Origin: Odiellus spinosus
Lineage: Eukaryota > Arthropoda > Arachnida > Opiliones > Phalangiidae
NCBI GenBank assembly: GCA_963920705.1
Contig: OY987240.1
Location: 8,535,676 to 8,599,675 of the forward strand
Direction: 5' to 3'
Length of the DNA stretch: 64,000 nucleotides
Below, one piece after another: positions 1-12,503 of the stretch (the stretch's first letter is position 1; the number at the start of each line of letters is the position of its first letter). The translations under genes and the position numbers were made by a program. The notes below the pieces were generated by a model that ran no database searches, was not told where the DNA came from, and was given only the letters and a program-made list of their open reading frames with translations.

Positions 1-357
1 GACCACTTTCCCTATATTTCCTATTTTTTTCCTATATTTTCGCCTCCTTCCTATTTTCTCCTATAATTTAATGGCAACTGTACATTTTCCAGTTAAAATA
101 GTCTGTAAAATTCCATACTATTTAACCAATTGGATACCGTGTTTAAACCGGTGGCGAGAGTTAACTTGTGACGCGATAATAAACACGGTTCCTACTTTTC
201 ATTAATTATTTTCCTATTTATATCATATATTTTACACTAATTTCTTCCTATTTTATCCTAAATTTTACATAAAACTCTTCCTATATTTTCCTATAATTCG
301 CGAAGAAATTTCCTATATTTCCTCTGTAGGATATTTAAATTTTCAGTGGCCACCCTG
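1..357 (-). mobile_element. Family A MITE, copy 1 (5' terminus outside window)
   Basis: The window opens inside the terminal repeat (gaccactttcc) and the copy ends with ggccaccctg at 357. The interior matches family A copies at 3686, 12504 and 16711 in reverse orientation, including the core around the cggtttaaac-type segment (133-155). It has no coding capacity. Both flanks are dense in the word cctatatttcc. The CAGGG terminus recalls hAT-like elements, but two other copies show a 6-bp target duplication, so the superfamily is left open. Confidence 0.85.
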
Positions 358-833
358 GATACGTAAATTCAAAACCTGTTCCAATATTAGCACCAAGCTT
401 CCATTTAAAGTCAAAGGCCGGTGAGGGAGGGGTCAGACAACTTCGAATCGGCTGTCCGTCCGAGTTCACCGAGTTGACCTTTGACAGCGCATTGAGTTTG
501 AACTCTCGCAGACTTTGAAGTTAAAAAGCATTGTAACATTTTTTGGAAATCGTCGAATCAATTGTTGACAGAAGTTAATAATTATATCAACTTCTGCTCA
601 TACTGAAACCTTAGCACACTTTCTAGTTAATTGTTAAACAAAAACGTAAATTTAAATTATACTTTTCCTTTTAAACATTCTCTTTAGACGAGTGTCAAAT
701 TCTAAAGAGGGAGAAATCAAGGTTCCTTATGGGATTTTTGGAATTCGAGACACATCTTCGTTGAGGTTTTAAACAAGACCGTGTCTTAAAATATGCAAAA
801 CGAATTCTCGTTGGTTGGCCCCTAAACCCTTAA
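358..833. other. No gene seen; AT-rich unique sequence
   Basis: Multiple stops in all frames, with no terminal repeats or RNA motif recognised between family A copy 1 and family L copy 1. Confidence 0.6.
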
Positions 834-1245
834 GCCTCGTTCATACTTGAGGGCAAAATCGGTTCCAAAACCAGTACGAAGCGTTTTTCGTTTTCCCTGG
901 TTCACACGCTGACAAGACGGCTCGCGGCCGTCCGCCCCGGTGCGATCTAAGCCAAGGCTTAGCGTCAATTTAAAAAATGCTCAGAAATTAAAATTTTTAA
1001 ATAATTATCTCAAACTAATTAGTAAATCGTGTTTGTAACTCGTTGGTTCATAATTTTTGACAGAAACTATAATTTTAATCGCGTTATTTTAAGATTTATC
1101 AGCAAATTTGTCTCCCCGTCTCGTTGTTTTCTTGGCGGATTGAACCGCAAATTGCTTCCCGAACCAACCCGAACTGATTTCTGACGTTGGTTTCATAACC
1201 AGTTATAGAAATCGAAGCGCATTTAGGTCTATGCATGAACGAGAC
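834..1245 (+). mobile_element. Family L non-autonomous element, copy 1
   Basis: Begins GCCTCGTTCATAC and ends GCATGAACGAGAC, a short imperfect terminal inverted repeat. The sequence is closely similar along its length to 25553-25979. TTAA stands directly outside both ends (830-833 and 1246-1249), consistent with a TTAA target. There is no coding frame. Confidence 0.75.
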
Positions 1246-1666
1246 TTAAGCTATCTTGAAAGTAGCTACGGAATGCAAATTTATATTAGGTATATTTTGT
1301 CTCTCTAGACATCTCTACAGATCGTTTAACTTTTCGAAAATTTAAAAAAAAAGGCGATAAAATATCTATTTTTTTTTATGGCCTCAAGGTTTTTTATTTT
1401 ATCTCGGGCGAAAATTTAACAAAAGAGTTTAATATTAAAGAATCGTTTAATGAGGTTCTATCTCTACTGATGAGACACGAGAAGTTGAAAAATGTTTTTA
1501 ATTAAGCTTATATAAACCAGGAAACCCTAATGATACAAGTCAATAATCCTTCATGTTTATAAGATGACATACTGCGGGTGACAATGAAGTGAGCCCGATT
1601 TTCTCATTCAAAAACCGATAGATATTTGCTTATAATAATAGTGTGCCCATGCGTAATTAGTACAAT
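1246..1666. other. No gene seen
   Basis: AT-rich sequence with stops in all frames and no repeat match noticed within the window. Confidence 0.5.
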
Positions 1667-1982
1667 CAAGAATCCATTCAGGTTCCATAAGAATATGGGA
1701 GCGTAGCTTTAGCCTCTGGTACCATCCTCCCAAACTTTGTAACAAAAGTTCGTCCGCAATTTTCGCGACATTTGTACGCTTAGATCTTTTTTCGGTCGGC
1801 TCCATTTTTATTACCCAAAATATTATGTCAAGGTCGTTAGTGGCGCGGGTTAATAATAGATGGCAGGAGCGATTTACTTGAAAAATCGATTCGAAGCGGA
1901 CGAACTTTTGCTACAAAGTTTGGGAGGATGGTTATTGAATCGCGGCCCTCCCATATTCTTATGGAACCTGAATGAATTCTTG
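1667..1982 (-). mobile_element. Family G MITE, copy 1
   Basis: Termini CAAGAATCCATTCAGGTTCC and the inverse ending GAATTCTTG form a long terminal inverted repeat (about 35 bp). It is flanked by gtacaat/gtataat, a 7-bp target duplication with one mismatch. The inverted partner copy is at 17524-17839. The short reading frames here and in the partner are transposon interior, not genes. Confidence 0.85.
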
Positions 1983-2269
1983 GTATAATCATATATTCCA
2001 TTCGAAAGTATTTGGATCTCATCATTCACAGTGCGGGTTAATATCACTTTCAATTAACCATTAACGCGTAACTCTTTAATCGTGGCTTCGAATGAATCGA
2101 TTGGTTATAGTTAACATCGCTACCTTAATTGTTTAAATACGACTTTCAATGGAATCGTAAACCAAAACAAAAGGGGTACACTCGACGAGCGCTTCTTTTT
2201 ACAAGCAAATGGAATGAAATGTCAACGCAATGCCGCGGTTTTTCAGCGATATGATCGATTGGCTCTCAT

Positions 2270-2687
2270 CAGAGGTATATAATAACCCCCTTCGGGGGGA
2301 AGTATGAAAGCCCCTATCCTACCAATGCTAAAAATCACGAACAACGAGAGCCCGCTGCTGACTATCTAGGCCACTAGCTCGCGCTGGACTTCTCAATGTC
2401 GCTACTCTAGTAAATGGTCTTTGTATAAACAAGACGGCTCGATTTGTGTTTAGAACTTCCTGTCTCGGGAGTCAGGCTGTCTGTTAAATTGGAGTCGAAG
2501 GTTGACTTCGGCTCGCGAGTTCCGGAAGTGCGCGTAGGGAAAATTTAGTGAGGTTCAAAATGGTGTAACTATTTTTTGGGAGTAAAGCGGTGTGTCGATC
2601 CGCCGCGATTTACGCCGGGCACTCGTTGTTCGTCGATTTTGCCTACCTTTCATACTTCCCCCCGAAGGGGGTTATTATATACCTCTG
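2270..2687 (-). mobile_element. Family E MITE, copy 1
   Basis: Ends CAGAGGTATATAATAACC, followed by the GC hairpin word cccccttcgggggg, mirrored at the right end. The exact 7-bp target duplication ctctcat lies on both sides. This copy is in the opposite orientation to copies at 28525, 34788 and 43495. At 418 bp it has no coding capacity. Confidence 0.92.
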
Positions 2688-3113
2688 CTCTCATGCACTT
2701 TTCAGTCCCCTCCACAATGCAATCATTAAAAATATATTCTATAACAATATCAACCTTGGAAGGAGGGCTTAAATCCTTTTGAAAAACCGGTTTTCTAACG
2801 GAGATTTAAAACCCTTTCAAAATTGGAACGAGTTATAGTAACCATTTTTTTTTAACTGACTTAAAGGGAGATTGAAGGAAATGGGGTGCAATACGCGATT
2901 ACTTAACATTTAGATTTTTGAGACCATAAAATTTGATATTTAGTACCAAAAAAGTATCTAAAATAAATGTAGTTTATTTGCGAAAAAAACAAAATAAAAG
3001 GTATTTAAATAAGTACTTTTAAATTTCGAACTTAAACAGCTGACCACCATTATGAATTCCGCTCTGGAGAGAAACGAATACGAGCCAATCAAATCTCGTC
3101 ATTTTATTCCATT

Positions 3114-3448
3114 CAGAAGCCGATGAAACCCTCCTTTGAAGTCTACTACTCTAATGTTCCATACAGCGCGCCTCTCTGTATGGGTAAAATTCCCAATTTT
3201 ACGAGATCGGAGGGGTCCTACTTCATGCCCCTGTCTACGGAAAATTGGAAATTCTCTCTCTCCACAAACGACGACGTTTTTTGACGAACTCCAAGGCTGC
3301 TAGAGATATTCGCTCGACGAACTCCCGCTCCGAAAATATCTACCGTTAGGAGGTGTACGGATCGCTCCTTTTGAGAATAACCCATACAGAGAGGGGTAGA
3401 CAAGACCCGGGAGTAATAGACTTCAAAGGAGGGTTTCATCGGCTTCTG
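3114..3448 (+). mobile_element. Family B MITE, copy 1 (inside family C)
   Basis: CAGAAGCCGATGAAACCCTC at the left and its inverse at the right form a long terminal inverted repeat. The flanks ttccatt/atattat do not match, so one junction has probably decayed. Family C copy 2 gives the unoccupied sequence at this place (around 33700). Confidence 0.88.
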
Positions 3449-3685
3449 ATATTATATATACAAGCGGCACTAAATCCCCAAAAGGTGGCGCCACATTCCA
3501 CATAAAAATCGATATCAATTCGATCAAAAGTATTCGGAGACAGTGGCGCCATCTAACGAAACGCGTAAGACTTTCTCAAAGAAAAATTCTGATTGGTTGG
3601 TATCCCATTTTCTACACGAATCAAGATGGTATACGATTTAAATTAGTCTGGTTGTGGTTAAAACGACCTTAATTTTGGAGTAATT

Positions 3686-4107
3686 CAGGGTGACCACTGA
3701 AAATTTGAAAATCCTATATAGGAAATTTCTTTGCGAAATATAGGAAAATATAGGAAGAATTTTATGTAAAATATAGGATAAAATAGGAAAATAATTAATT
3801 AAAAGTAGGAACCGTGTTTATTATCGCGTCACAACTCTCGCCACCGGTTTAAACACGGTATTAATATGATCCAATTGCTTAAATAGTATGGAATTTTACA
3901 GACTATTTTAACTGGAAAATGAACAGTTAAGCTAAAATAATCTTATACAGCCACAGCTGACAGTATGATTTACAACTTTACCCTTAACTAGAGATTTTGA
4001 GGAGAAATATAGGAGATTATAGGAATTGACATTCAATTATAGGAGAAAACAGGAAGGAGGTGAAAATATAGGAAAAAATAGGAAATATAGGAAAAGTGGT
4101 CACCCTG
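3686..4107 (+). mobile_element. Family A MITE, copy 2 (inside family C)
   Basis: CAGGGTGACCACTG ... GTGGTCACCCTG, flanked by the exact 6-bp duplication gtaatt. The empty counterpart in family C copy 2 (around 33465-33485) has a single related site. No coding potential. Confidence 0.93.
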
Positions 4108-4211
4108 GTAATTAAGCGGAGTAAAACATATTTGAGAGGAGGGAGTTACTTTTATTTTATTAATGTATTACTGTTTTTTCAACAAAATAGGAATTTCTAT
4201 GTTTCCTTTAG

Positions 4212-4838
4212 GCTCGACCTTTAACATTTTTTTACGCCCCATCAAATCTTACCTTTTAGAGGTTACGGGGATTCTACGGATACTTAATTTTAGAGTTTAT
4301 ATACACCGAATAACTATAGTAGGAAATTAATATCTCTTTTCAGCCAACAGCTGAAAACACAAACCCAACCAGGCAACGCTTAGCTTTCAAATACCACCGT
4401 ACCTCTGGAGTTTAAAAATAACTTTAGGAGTTTAACTCGTGGAACAGATAAGATTGAAACAAAGAGGACGCTAAGGCGGATTAATACATCGTGTTACACT
4501 TAATTGAGATCAAATTAATTGTCGAAAACTGACCTTGAAATTTATGTTCAGTGGAGAAAGCCACAATTATGGGTAATAACCCTAAGGTTAAATGTATTTA
4601 TTAAGAGGTTTATGTATTAATTCTTAATGGGTTTCTCATTTTCAGTAAGAATTGATCATGCCCTAGGAATGTTTAATCATGCTATTAAAACGCCTTATTC
4701 AAACTTTATCGATAATTTTCGTATTTGATCCAAATTAAGTACAGCGCGAAAGCGATCTTATCACTCGTGGCAAAACGCGCGAGAATCAACTGTAAGCTTT
4801 ACATTGAAGCGAAATCACGTGTCCATGACGTACTATTG
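4212..4838. other. No gene seen
   Basis: AT-rich, with stops in every frame. No repeat or RNA feature recognised. Confidence 0.5.
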
Positions 4839-4928
4839 CAGGGTGACCAATATTTTTCCTATATTTTCGCCTCCTTCCAATTTTCTCCTATAATTTAATG
4901 GTAATTCCTATAATGTCCTATATTTCAA
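4839..4928 (-). mobile_element. Family A fragment
   Basis: Begins CAGGGTGACCA and continues with the cctatattttcgcctccttcc words of a family A end, then breaks off into an unrelated inverted repeat. Only one terminus is present. Confidence 0.7.
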
Positions 4929-4932
4929 CTCA

Positions 4933-5073
4933 AATTAGCGCGCTCGAGCCAGTATTTGCGAAGTTATCGACGATTTCCTTCCAAGTCCATTCCTTTACGG
5001 GTTCTATGCCAAAGCAATGCAAAAAAATTAAATCGTCAATAACTTCTCAAATACTGGCTCGATCGCGCTAATT
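4933..5073. repeat. Fold-back inverted repeat
   Basis: Arms of about 43 bp (aattagcgcgctcgagccag at the left, its imperfect inverse ending gcgctaatt at the right) surround a loop of roughly 55 bp. No target duplication was identified. It may be a very short fold-back element. Confidence 0.75.
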
Positions 5074-5389
5074 CCGCCTTACCCCTGTTAAATTCGGCCA
5101 AGGAATCGATTGGTGAATTCGATCCGAGGCGCGGAAGTGGTTCCTTTTGCAAATTTTGGGATTTTCTTATATTTACATGTTAGAAGATAGTTCAGAATTA
5201 GAAGCAAGGGGGGGTTCAGATTTAGAAGCAGGGGCGTTCAGAATTGGAATCGGGGCGTTCAGAAATAGAAGCCGCAACTGGTGTCTTTAAAACAGCGTCT
5301 GCTCCAAAAGTACGTGTCATGAAATGATGAAAACTAGCGCAACGGGTCCGCGACTATTCAAACTTGACATTATACTTAACTTCGTCGTG

Positions 5390-5908
5390 TTTCCACAAAT
5401 CTTTCCCCGAAATTTCCAGGTGTTTTCACAAATCTTTCCCCGAAATTTCCCGGTTTTTCCACAAATCTTTCCCCGAAATTTCCAGGTGTTTCCACAAATC
5501 TTTCCCCGAAAGTTCCAGGTGTTTCCACAAATCTTTCCCCGAAAGTTCCAGGTGTTTCCACAAATCTTTCCCCGAAAGTTCCAGGTGTTTCCACAAATCT
5601 TTCCCCGAAATTTCCAGGTGTTTCCACAAATCTTTCCCCGAAATTTCCAGGTGTTTCCACAAATATTTCCCCGAAATTTCCAGGTGTTTCCACAAATATT
5701 TCCCCGAAATTTCCAGGTGTTTCCATAAATCTTTCCCCGAAATTTCCAGGTGTTTCCACAAATCTTACCCGAAATTTCCAGGTGTTTCCAAAAATATTTC
5801 CCCGAAATTTGCAGGTTCGTGAATATCACTAATATTTTAAAATTTCCCTGACTTTTTAGCATTTATTTTCCTGAGATTTCCAGGTTTTCCAAGTTTTTAC
5901 GAACCCTG
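5390..5908 (+). repeat. 33-bp minisatellite 1 with transposon-like right end
   Basis: About 13 units of a 33-bp repeat (core ccacaaatctttccccgaaa plus tttccaggtgttt) up to about 5815. A tail with aatttccctgacttt follows and ends gaaccctg at 5908, like the tails after the arrays at 20645 and 36170. Because 33 is divisible by three, several frames stay open on both strands; I do not regard these as genes. Confidence 0.88.
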
Positions 5909-6045
5909 AATTATTACGGTTGGTTGAAACTATTATTAACTCAGTTCATAATTGGTTTGAGACTAAATGATCGAAAGAAAAATGGGTTAACGGTTACGAA
6001 AACATCGCCGTAATTGTATAAGTTATTTCTTCCTGCTCTGCCACG

Positions 6046-6077
<32 letters not shown>
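6046..6077 (+). repeat. Poly(A) tract
   Basis: Thirty-two consecutive A residues. No retrotransposon body or target duplication was recognised next to it. Confidence 0.95.
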
Positions 6078-6080
<3 letters not shown>

Positions 6081-8739
6081 AAATCAAATCTATTTACATT
6101 TAAATCTAGAATAGCATTTTTTATTTCACAATCGCGAGCGTAAAGGTCGGGAACTTTTTATTTTTATTCGAGCGCGTCCGATTGGCGGACCCTTTGCGTC
6201 ATCACGTTCGCTAACAAATAGTATATAAGAGTGTTTGCGGGATAACCTGAAAATCCAGCCCACTCTAAATGGTTTTTTGGTTTTGCCAAATATACTGCAC
6301 AGAGTTGCGTCTCGCAACTTGGCGCTTATATCATCCGTACCATTATTCAACTGCTGGGGCCAAAACGCGGGGTGACGATATAGCGGGATAACGTGCCGAA
6401 AAGGTTTTTCGGTGGTCGATATTTCCATCTGGGAAAAGGATCTAAGCTTTTTTTACGATCCCCAGTTTAGGGGCCCACATTTGGACCTCCCTTCGTACAA
6501 ACCAAAAGTACAGGGTGTTAAAACGGAATCACGCATTGATAGAGTCGGGTAGACACTAAAATAAAATAAACAAGAGGGAGGCTGAGTGATTTGTGGCAGC
6601 CGCCATCTGTCGGCTTTATTTTCGTCATTCTTAAAAAAATAAATTAGGCTTAAGAAAATTATGTAATTGATATATTAAATTTTCTAATTTACCGCCATAA
6701 TTATTCTCGAGTTTTTCGTAATTAAATATGTTGTAATTATAATTTAAAACTTAAGTATGGGTAAACAACTAGTGGCGATCTGAAGTAGCTCAAAAATTAT
6801 CCACCGTGATTTATCCGGATATATCGTACCAACTTATTGTTTTAGTAGTACCACAAGTAAATCATCCCCAAGTCTACAAGACTACATACTACGGGTTACA
6901 ATGATGAAGGTCCGATTTCCTCAGTCAATGATTCCACCCTAAGTATTCCAAATTTCTACAGAAGAGCGGTATGGCCCAGTATTGCTGGTAGAGTAAATCA
7001 AAATTGAACTCGCGACGCCCCGGCGAGGGCCTCTTTCGTTTCGCGAGAGAGAGGGGAAAGCCCAGTTTCTTAGTTACATTTCCTACCCCCCTTAACGATT
7101 CTACAGACGACGCGCGAAGTCGCGAACGAACTTCAACGAAGGCAAAATAATTAGCACCGCCTACTTAGTTCCTATTTTAACCGCTAGAGAGGGCAATTTC
7201 GACTTCCGTTTCTCGGCCGGTTTACAATTTTGAGATTTTTCCTCTCTCCCCGCGCGAAAGTTGTGACGACGCAACTCTCAGACCTTCAGTTCATTCGTTA
7301 TATGCCCGGTTGTAGACTTGAAGCATGATTTACCTGTGGTAGTACCCGCCAAAGTTTCCCCGATTTCCTAACAACATAAAAAAAAATTCTGACGTGTTTC
7401 CAGGCACTCTTGGTTTGTAGAACCCTGCAATACGTCTTGTTAAGCGGTTACTGTACGTGGACAGTTAGGCTTAAAAAAATATTTAGATTATTTGCTGATT
7501 CATTCAAATTTAACTATTTGCTGTTTCCTAGAGAACACCCTGTACCCCGTACAGTCCCTTTTCTAATTCGAGTGACGCGACTCCGAGTTAGTAACGCGTG
7601 GTAAGGTAGAAAACATATACGTGTCTACGAATGAACGTAGTGATCCAACAGCGTGAGAGTATTTGTTATCGTTGAACTTGACATTCGAAGACTGAAACGA
7701 ACAGACTTTGTCCTATCAAGCTCTTCGCTTTCGGCTAAATTTCTCCCCCGCGCTGCCATTAATGATTCGAGTCTAGCTATGGTCCATCGCCGAATGTCCT
7801 AGGCCTTGACCCCCTTACTATAAGCGTTACAAATCCCGTAATTCCATCTCCTCTCCCCTTCCACGTCCGTAACCCCCGCGTAGTCTGTCCATTCACGGTG
7901 GCCTCCGCGTCGTCTGGCCTTGGAGGAACCATAGATGGAGTTAACGTCTGCTACAGAGTTTAGTCAAAGTTAGTCCACCACTGTCCAACTTTTTAAATTG
8001 CAGGTTGGGATTGATAATTAAAAAAAATGGTTTATCATAGCAAAACTGACTTCAATTATACTAGAATTTAAACTAGCCGGTCTCTCGTACATAGGTCTGC
8101 AAGTAGGCCATACGATAAACTCCTCGACCTAGTCCATTTTTAACGTCGCGAGTCTAGCCGCTCAATTTTTTTCTAACCCAACAACAAATCGTGTTACAAT
8201 AAAAATACTTTGCAGTCTTAAACACATTAAATTCAAGACGTTTATTAAAGCCGACAATCTGTGGATGGGGTGAAATTAAGTTTAAAAATTTGATAATTAT
8301 GGATTATTAATTGATGTGAACCTCGATGAAAACCTAATTGCTCTCGTATTTGCTCGCTCGCTATCGAGTTTCGAGTGGTGAAACGTAAAATTTGAAAAAA
8401 GATGGCATCCTCCAATCAAATCAGTGAAAAAAGTGCTCTCAGTCGGTACTTGACTCGCCCAGTATATATAAATCTTTATTTCAGGGTAATATCTCTCGCT
8501 CCACTGAGCACCCAGTGTAATTCGTTAATAAGCTATCCAAAACCGGCGCTTCAGTTCCACTGTTTTTCCCCTCAAATCACCGCGTCTTGAACCTTGTCCA
8601 AATTGGAGCGCAAGTTCTAAACTGGCAACCCTAAATGTTTGAGTAGCTGCTGAGCTGACATCCTGTACTGATCAGAGAGAGATCATACAACGCTGCGCTA
8701 TATAAATATGGCTTCTTCGCAGTCTTCGGGGAAAAAGTG
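6078..8739. other. No gene seen over 2.7 kb
   Basis: Short frames of up to about 100 codons occur (for example 6126-6428 minus), but none has recognisable domains or splice context. A GC-richer patch lies at 7000-7300. No RNA gene recognised. Confidence 0.5.
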
Positions 8740-9010
8740 ACTTCTTGAGACGGGTAGCGCCATCCGCGAATCACGGGGAGCATCGTTGGAAAGGCAGAAT
8801 TCCACATAAAGGTTCCATCACTCTGACCGTTAATTATTCCGTGAAGCTGCCATTGCTATGTACCAAAATGGGTAATCCCTCCACAAATACGGATTTTCAA
8901 GGCTAATGAGATTTCAAATTCGCGCCATTTTCAAATTAAATCAATTGACGTATTTTAGAAACCAAACAAGCGCGTGTCATACACGTGACCTCCAGTCTCA
9001 AGGTGAGTTT
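8740..9010 (+). repeat. Dispersed repeat T, copy 1
   Basis: Matches the reverse complement of 57940-58245 in blocks: agtgacttcttgagacgggt, ccacataaaggttccatcac, atgagatttcaaattcg and gtgacctccagtctcaagg. Diverged; element termini not determined. Confidence 0.6.
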
Positions 9011-9685
9011 GGTGGAAAGGAGACTCCGAGATGTCGCTACAATCACCCTGCGGTTTTCCGACAACAGAGTGCGGGAAGAGGTACATCGCTATATCCCAGC
9101 ATTGTAACATCTCCGGTACTGATGTGTCTATTCCAGCAGAAGTGCCCGTCGCGGACATTCCCTCTGAAGTTCCTCCAAGGTGTGGGCCTGGGGATTGTCT
9201 TCATGCAAAGGGGGGGATTACTAAACCCAAATTTTTCTTTATTTTCGTCTTTTTTTTTTGTCAAAATGTGTTTTTTCCATATTTTTCCCGTTACGTCTCC
9301 TAATATAGCCTCCATCGTCATCCCCGATGTTACTCTCCCTCTCCATATTTCCTTGGTGGCTTATCAATACGCCCAAATATTTCAGCGTCTCCTTTAACAT
9401 GTAAACGAGACGTAGCTGCTGGCTTGGAATTCGAAGCTTTTTTTTTTTTACCGCGATAAGATATATTATTCAATTTGACATATTTTATCTATCGAAAGTT
9501 TTTTTTTATTATTATTCTCGATATATTTAGGTCGTGGAATTTGGTTAATTTAGGACCACGGTTAAGAAACAAAAAACAAAGTTATACCAACATTTAATTA
9601 TGGTTCTATGTGCAAAATCAAACACTATTGATTATTTATTATTGACTCAAAGTTATAGGACTTTATAGGATATGTCGAGGCACTG
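9011..9685. other. No gene seen; T-rich patches
   Basis: Open frames of about 90-160 codons overlap on both strands here, but they run into T tracts, lack recognisable domains and contradict one another. Poly-T runs lie near 9250 and 9440. Confidence 0.45.
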
Positions 9686-10521
9686 GCTTCAGTTCCATTG
9701 CGCCGAATCCCAATGGACCGAACGCATTCCCATTCGACCGAATACTCCGCACTTTGGCGGATTCGGTCCAATGGGACTGTCCCATTCGACCGAAAAACCC
9801 GCACCTATCCAGGTTTAGGATTCGGTCCATTGGGACAAGAATCTTTGCTTAAATATACCCGATGGAATTAAAAAAAATTCCCGGGAACGCAAAGATTCAA
9901 TCTTTGAAAGCAAGAAATCTGATTGACTTTTAATAATTTAATGGCCTAGTGAAATGAGCACTAAACCAAAATATTTGGTAAATTATTAAGCAAAATGTAA
10001 TGTTTAGAATAACAAAACATTTTTAAATCACAGAAATTTAACTTTAAAAATAAAATTGACGATTTTTCTTTATATTTTTAGGTCATATTCATTGCGTAAA
10101 AATGATTCAACTGCAATTTTAGGGTATTTGCTATTCAAATTTCCATATTAAAAACCCTCTATCCTATTCTAACCTAACCTAACCTAGCCTAACAATAATT
10201 CAGAAAAACATACTTTTGACAATGTGAAACTGTACACATTTGAAACCCTTGTATATCCCGCAAAGTCTTTCTTATAATTTTTGCTACTTATATAATGACG
10301 TATACAATGGTCTTAAAATACATTAAAACGCCTTTATTAAAAAACAAGAGGAGTAGAAAATATACATATATTCATTTTTTGCGAGAGGTCAGTTAGAATA
10401 TCGCGTCGGTCGTTTAGGAGAATATTAAACCCGCCGTTTGGCTAATTTTATCGAAATCTTGGGCGGAATTCGGTCTAATGGGAATTCGGTCTAAAGGGAT
10501 TCGGCGCAATGGGAATATACC
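9686..10521 (+). mobile_element. Family M element 1 (ATTCGGTC motif, CCTAA core)
   Basis: Flanked by the exact 8-bp duplication aggcactg (9678-9685 and 10522-10529). Both ends are packed with inverted copies of a short motif (attcggtccaatggga and variants). The right end read inward is ggtatattcccattgcgcc, close to M2's left end. A CCTAA tract lies at 10170-10193. No protein frame seen. Confidence 0.8.
10170..10193 (+). repeat. Short CCTAA telomere-type tract in M1
   Basis: About four to five units of the arthropod telomeric pentamer (aacctaacctaacctagcct). Confidence 0.9.
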
Positions 10522-10529
10522 AGGCACTG

Positions 10530-11851
10530 CCTTCTCCAATACAAGGCAACGAAATGCCAACTACAACCTTTTTTTCTTGACATTTTTAATTTGCAATTTG
10601 TCCGAGATAGATGTCACTTTCCTGATGTATGAATAGCCAATCGCGAGTCTCGCGTCGCCAAGAGCCAATTAGATAAGGCTCTATCGAAGTAAGATCGTAG
10701 AACTCCTAGCGACATCTAGGTGATAACGTAGAGATCGTGATTTAAATTTACGATTTGATTTAGAACTCGCTTTTAATGTAAATATTTAAAAATCAATGTT
10801 TAATTATTTAAATTAAATCCTAATTAATTTATTCTCCATTATTAACCTAAAATTCGTATCTATTTTTTAATTTTCGGCCTACATTTGAATTTCCCCCTTT
10901 TTTTAACCTCAAGAAAGCGACGTCTAACGATATTTTTGAAATCGGTAAAGCCACCCCCCTTGCTTTTCCTACGGATAGGCATAGTATTAAAGAAGGCTGT
11001 GGTCGAGGGAATACGGCATAATATACGACATGTTGTAAAAACATAGGATTTTATGGGAATTATAGGAGCAGTGGGCTGAATGATTTAACTTCGTGATCTC
11101 CTCCACCTCTCGCTAACTGAAATTTTGACCGTTCGCGACCAGTGACGTCACCAAAACGTCTTTTTATAGAATCAATGAGATACCAGGCAGATACGTTTGA
11201 CTTTCAATGGTATTTAAAATTGGGGTCTTGTTCAAATTGATCTCGCGCCAAGCTCGCCAATTTAATCACGAGAAATTTAAAGAATTCTCAATGGGCTTCC
11301 ATATAATAATGAAAGAAATCTGCTGTCTAATCAGGACAGCAGACAGGACTGTTCAAATTGGAAAATTCCAACAAATATTCCAAATTAATTAACTCGAATT
11401 CGATAAATGTGGCCCAAAATGATTTTGAATTTTAGTCCAAGTTGAATTCAGTTGAAACTCTCTAATTTGGACCATTTTTCATCAAAATATAAGATTTTTC
11501 CTCATTGGGGAAAGCAGATTAGTTTGGGAACTCAATGGGAGCGCATTGAGATGAAAAGTAAAATCTACGTTATGCAATCTACGTTATGTGAAAACAGCCT
11601 CACATAATTTCAATTTCTCGTGAATAAATCAGAGAGTCCGGGTTCTCCAGGCACCCGTGTCATAACACTAGAACGGAAAATCGGGATACAGAACAAGCTG
11701 GGAAATAATAATTAATTTTTCAACAGGACATTTGGCAAGCAGTTTTATAAAAAAAAACGATATTGGTCAGTTACAATACTTATCCTAGGAAATAAGGTCA
11801 TATTAGTGAAGAACAAAATTTTATTGGGTTAATTTCAATATTAAGTTAAAT
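10530..11851. other. No gene seen
   Basis: AT-rich. A stretch near 11240-11300 (gcgccaagctcgccaattta) resembles 24990-25050 and part of 44510-44590, so ancient dispersed repeats are present. No coding exon recognised. Confidence 0.45.
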
Positions 11852-12014
11852 CAGAAGCCGATGAAACCCCCCTTTGAAGTCTACTACTCCAATGTTCCAT
11901 ATAGCGCTCCTCTCTGTATGGGTAAAATTCACAATTTTACGAGATCGGAGGGGTCCTACTTCATACCCCCTGTCTACGGAAAATTGGAAATTCTCTCTCT
12001 CCACAAACGACGAC
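11852..12014 (+). mobile_element. Family B MITE, copy 2 (left half only)
   Basis: Starts CAGAAGCCGATGAAACC and follows the family B consensus to the acaaacgacgac word, then stops. The right inverted half is missing. Confidence 0.85.
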
Positions 12015-12503
12015 CTAGGTTTCACTTTCAATTCGGAACCAAGCAATCTTACATCGAGAATCGTTTGCTCGGTTTATGGGATGGATCGAAATGGGTCAAA
12101 CTACATAGCCACGCCGTTTTTACGGTCACCTTAATATTATCATTTACTTACACGCCGAGAATATATAAGGTTAAAAATATTTTCATAATTTTTCAATTTA
12201 TGGAATCAATTATTTGTTTTCGTCGCTTTTCATTCGATGTTAAGTTCTATTTAAAGAAAATAACGCCCTTTTAAGTTAACAGATACGCGGAGATCACAGT
12301 TGAATATGGACCATCTAAGATAAGAAATTGGAAGGAGAAAAATCAACCAATATTGTGTCGTCGACAAAGGGAGGTTCAAGTTGAAAATTAAGCAATATTT
12401 TGCAAAACAATCGGACATTATGTATAATTTGGATACCGTAAATTAAAACATAACCAATCAAAACGCGCTCCATCTTTGGCTTAAAAAGACCCTATAACGG
12501 ATT
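12015..12503. other. No gene seen
   Basis: AT-rich sequence between the half family B copy and family A copy 3. Confidence 0.5.

Larger units (their letters stand above)
2861..4211 (-). mobile_element. Family C element, copy 1, carrying two nested insertions
   Basis: Left end TTAAAGGGAGATTGAAGG; right end reads tttcctttag. Removing the insertions at 3114-3448 and 3686-4107 gives a sequence colinear with the reverse complement of the uninterrupted copy at 33370-34135. TTAA-type ends suggest a TTAA-target (piggyBac- or Kolobok-like) non-autonomous element; the superfamily is inferred. No transposase frame is visible. Confidence 0.8.

Noticed and set aside
6046-6077. Poly(A) as the tail of a LINE or processed pseudogene
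   Set aside because: No retrotransposon body, reverse transcriptase motif or target duplication next to it.
6126-6428. 100-codon minus-strand frame with a TATA-like tatataagag word inside
   Set aside because: No homologous domain recognised; single frame of chance length in a 2.7-kb stretch without other signals.
8906-9397. 163-codon plus-strand frame overlapped by minus-strand frames
   Set aside because: Begins in a dispersed repeat and passes through T tracts; contradictory frames on the other strand.
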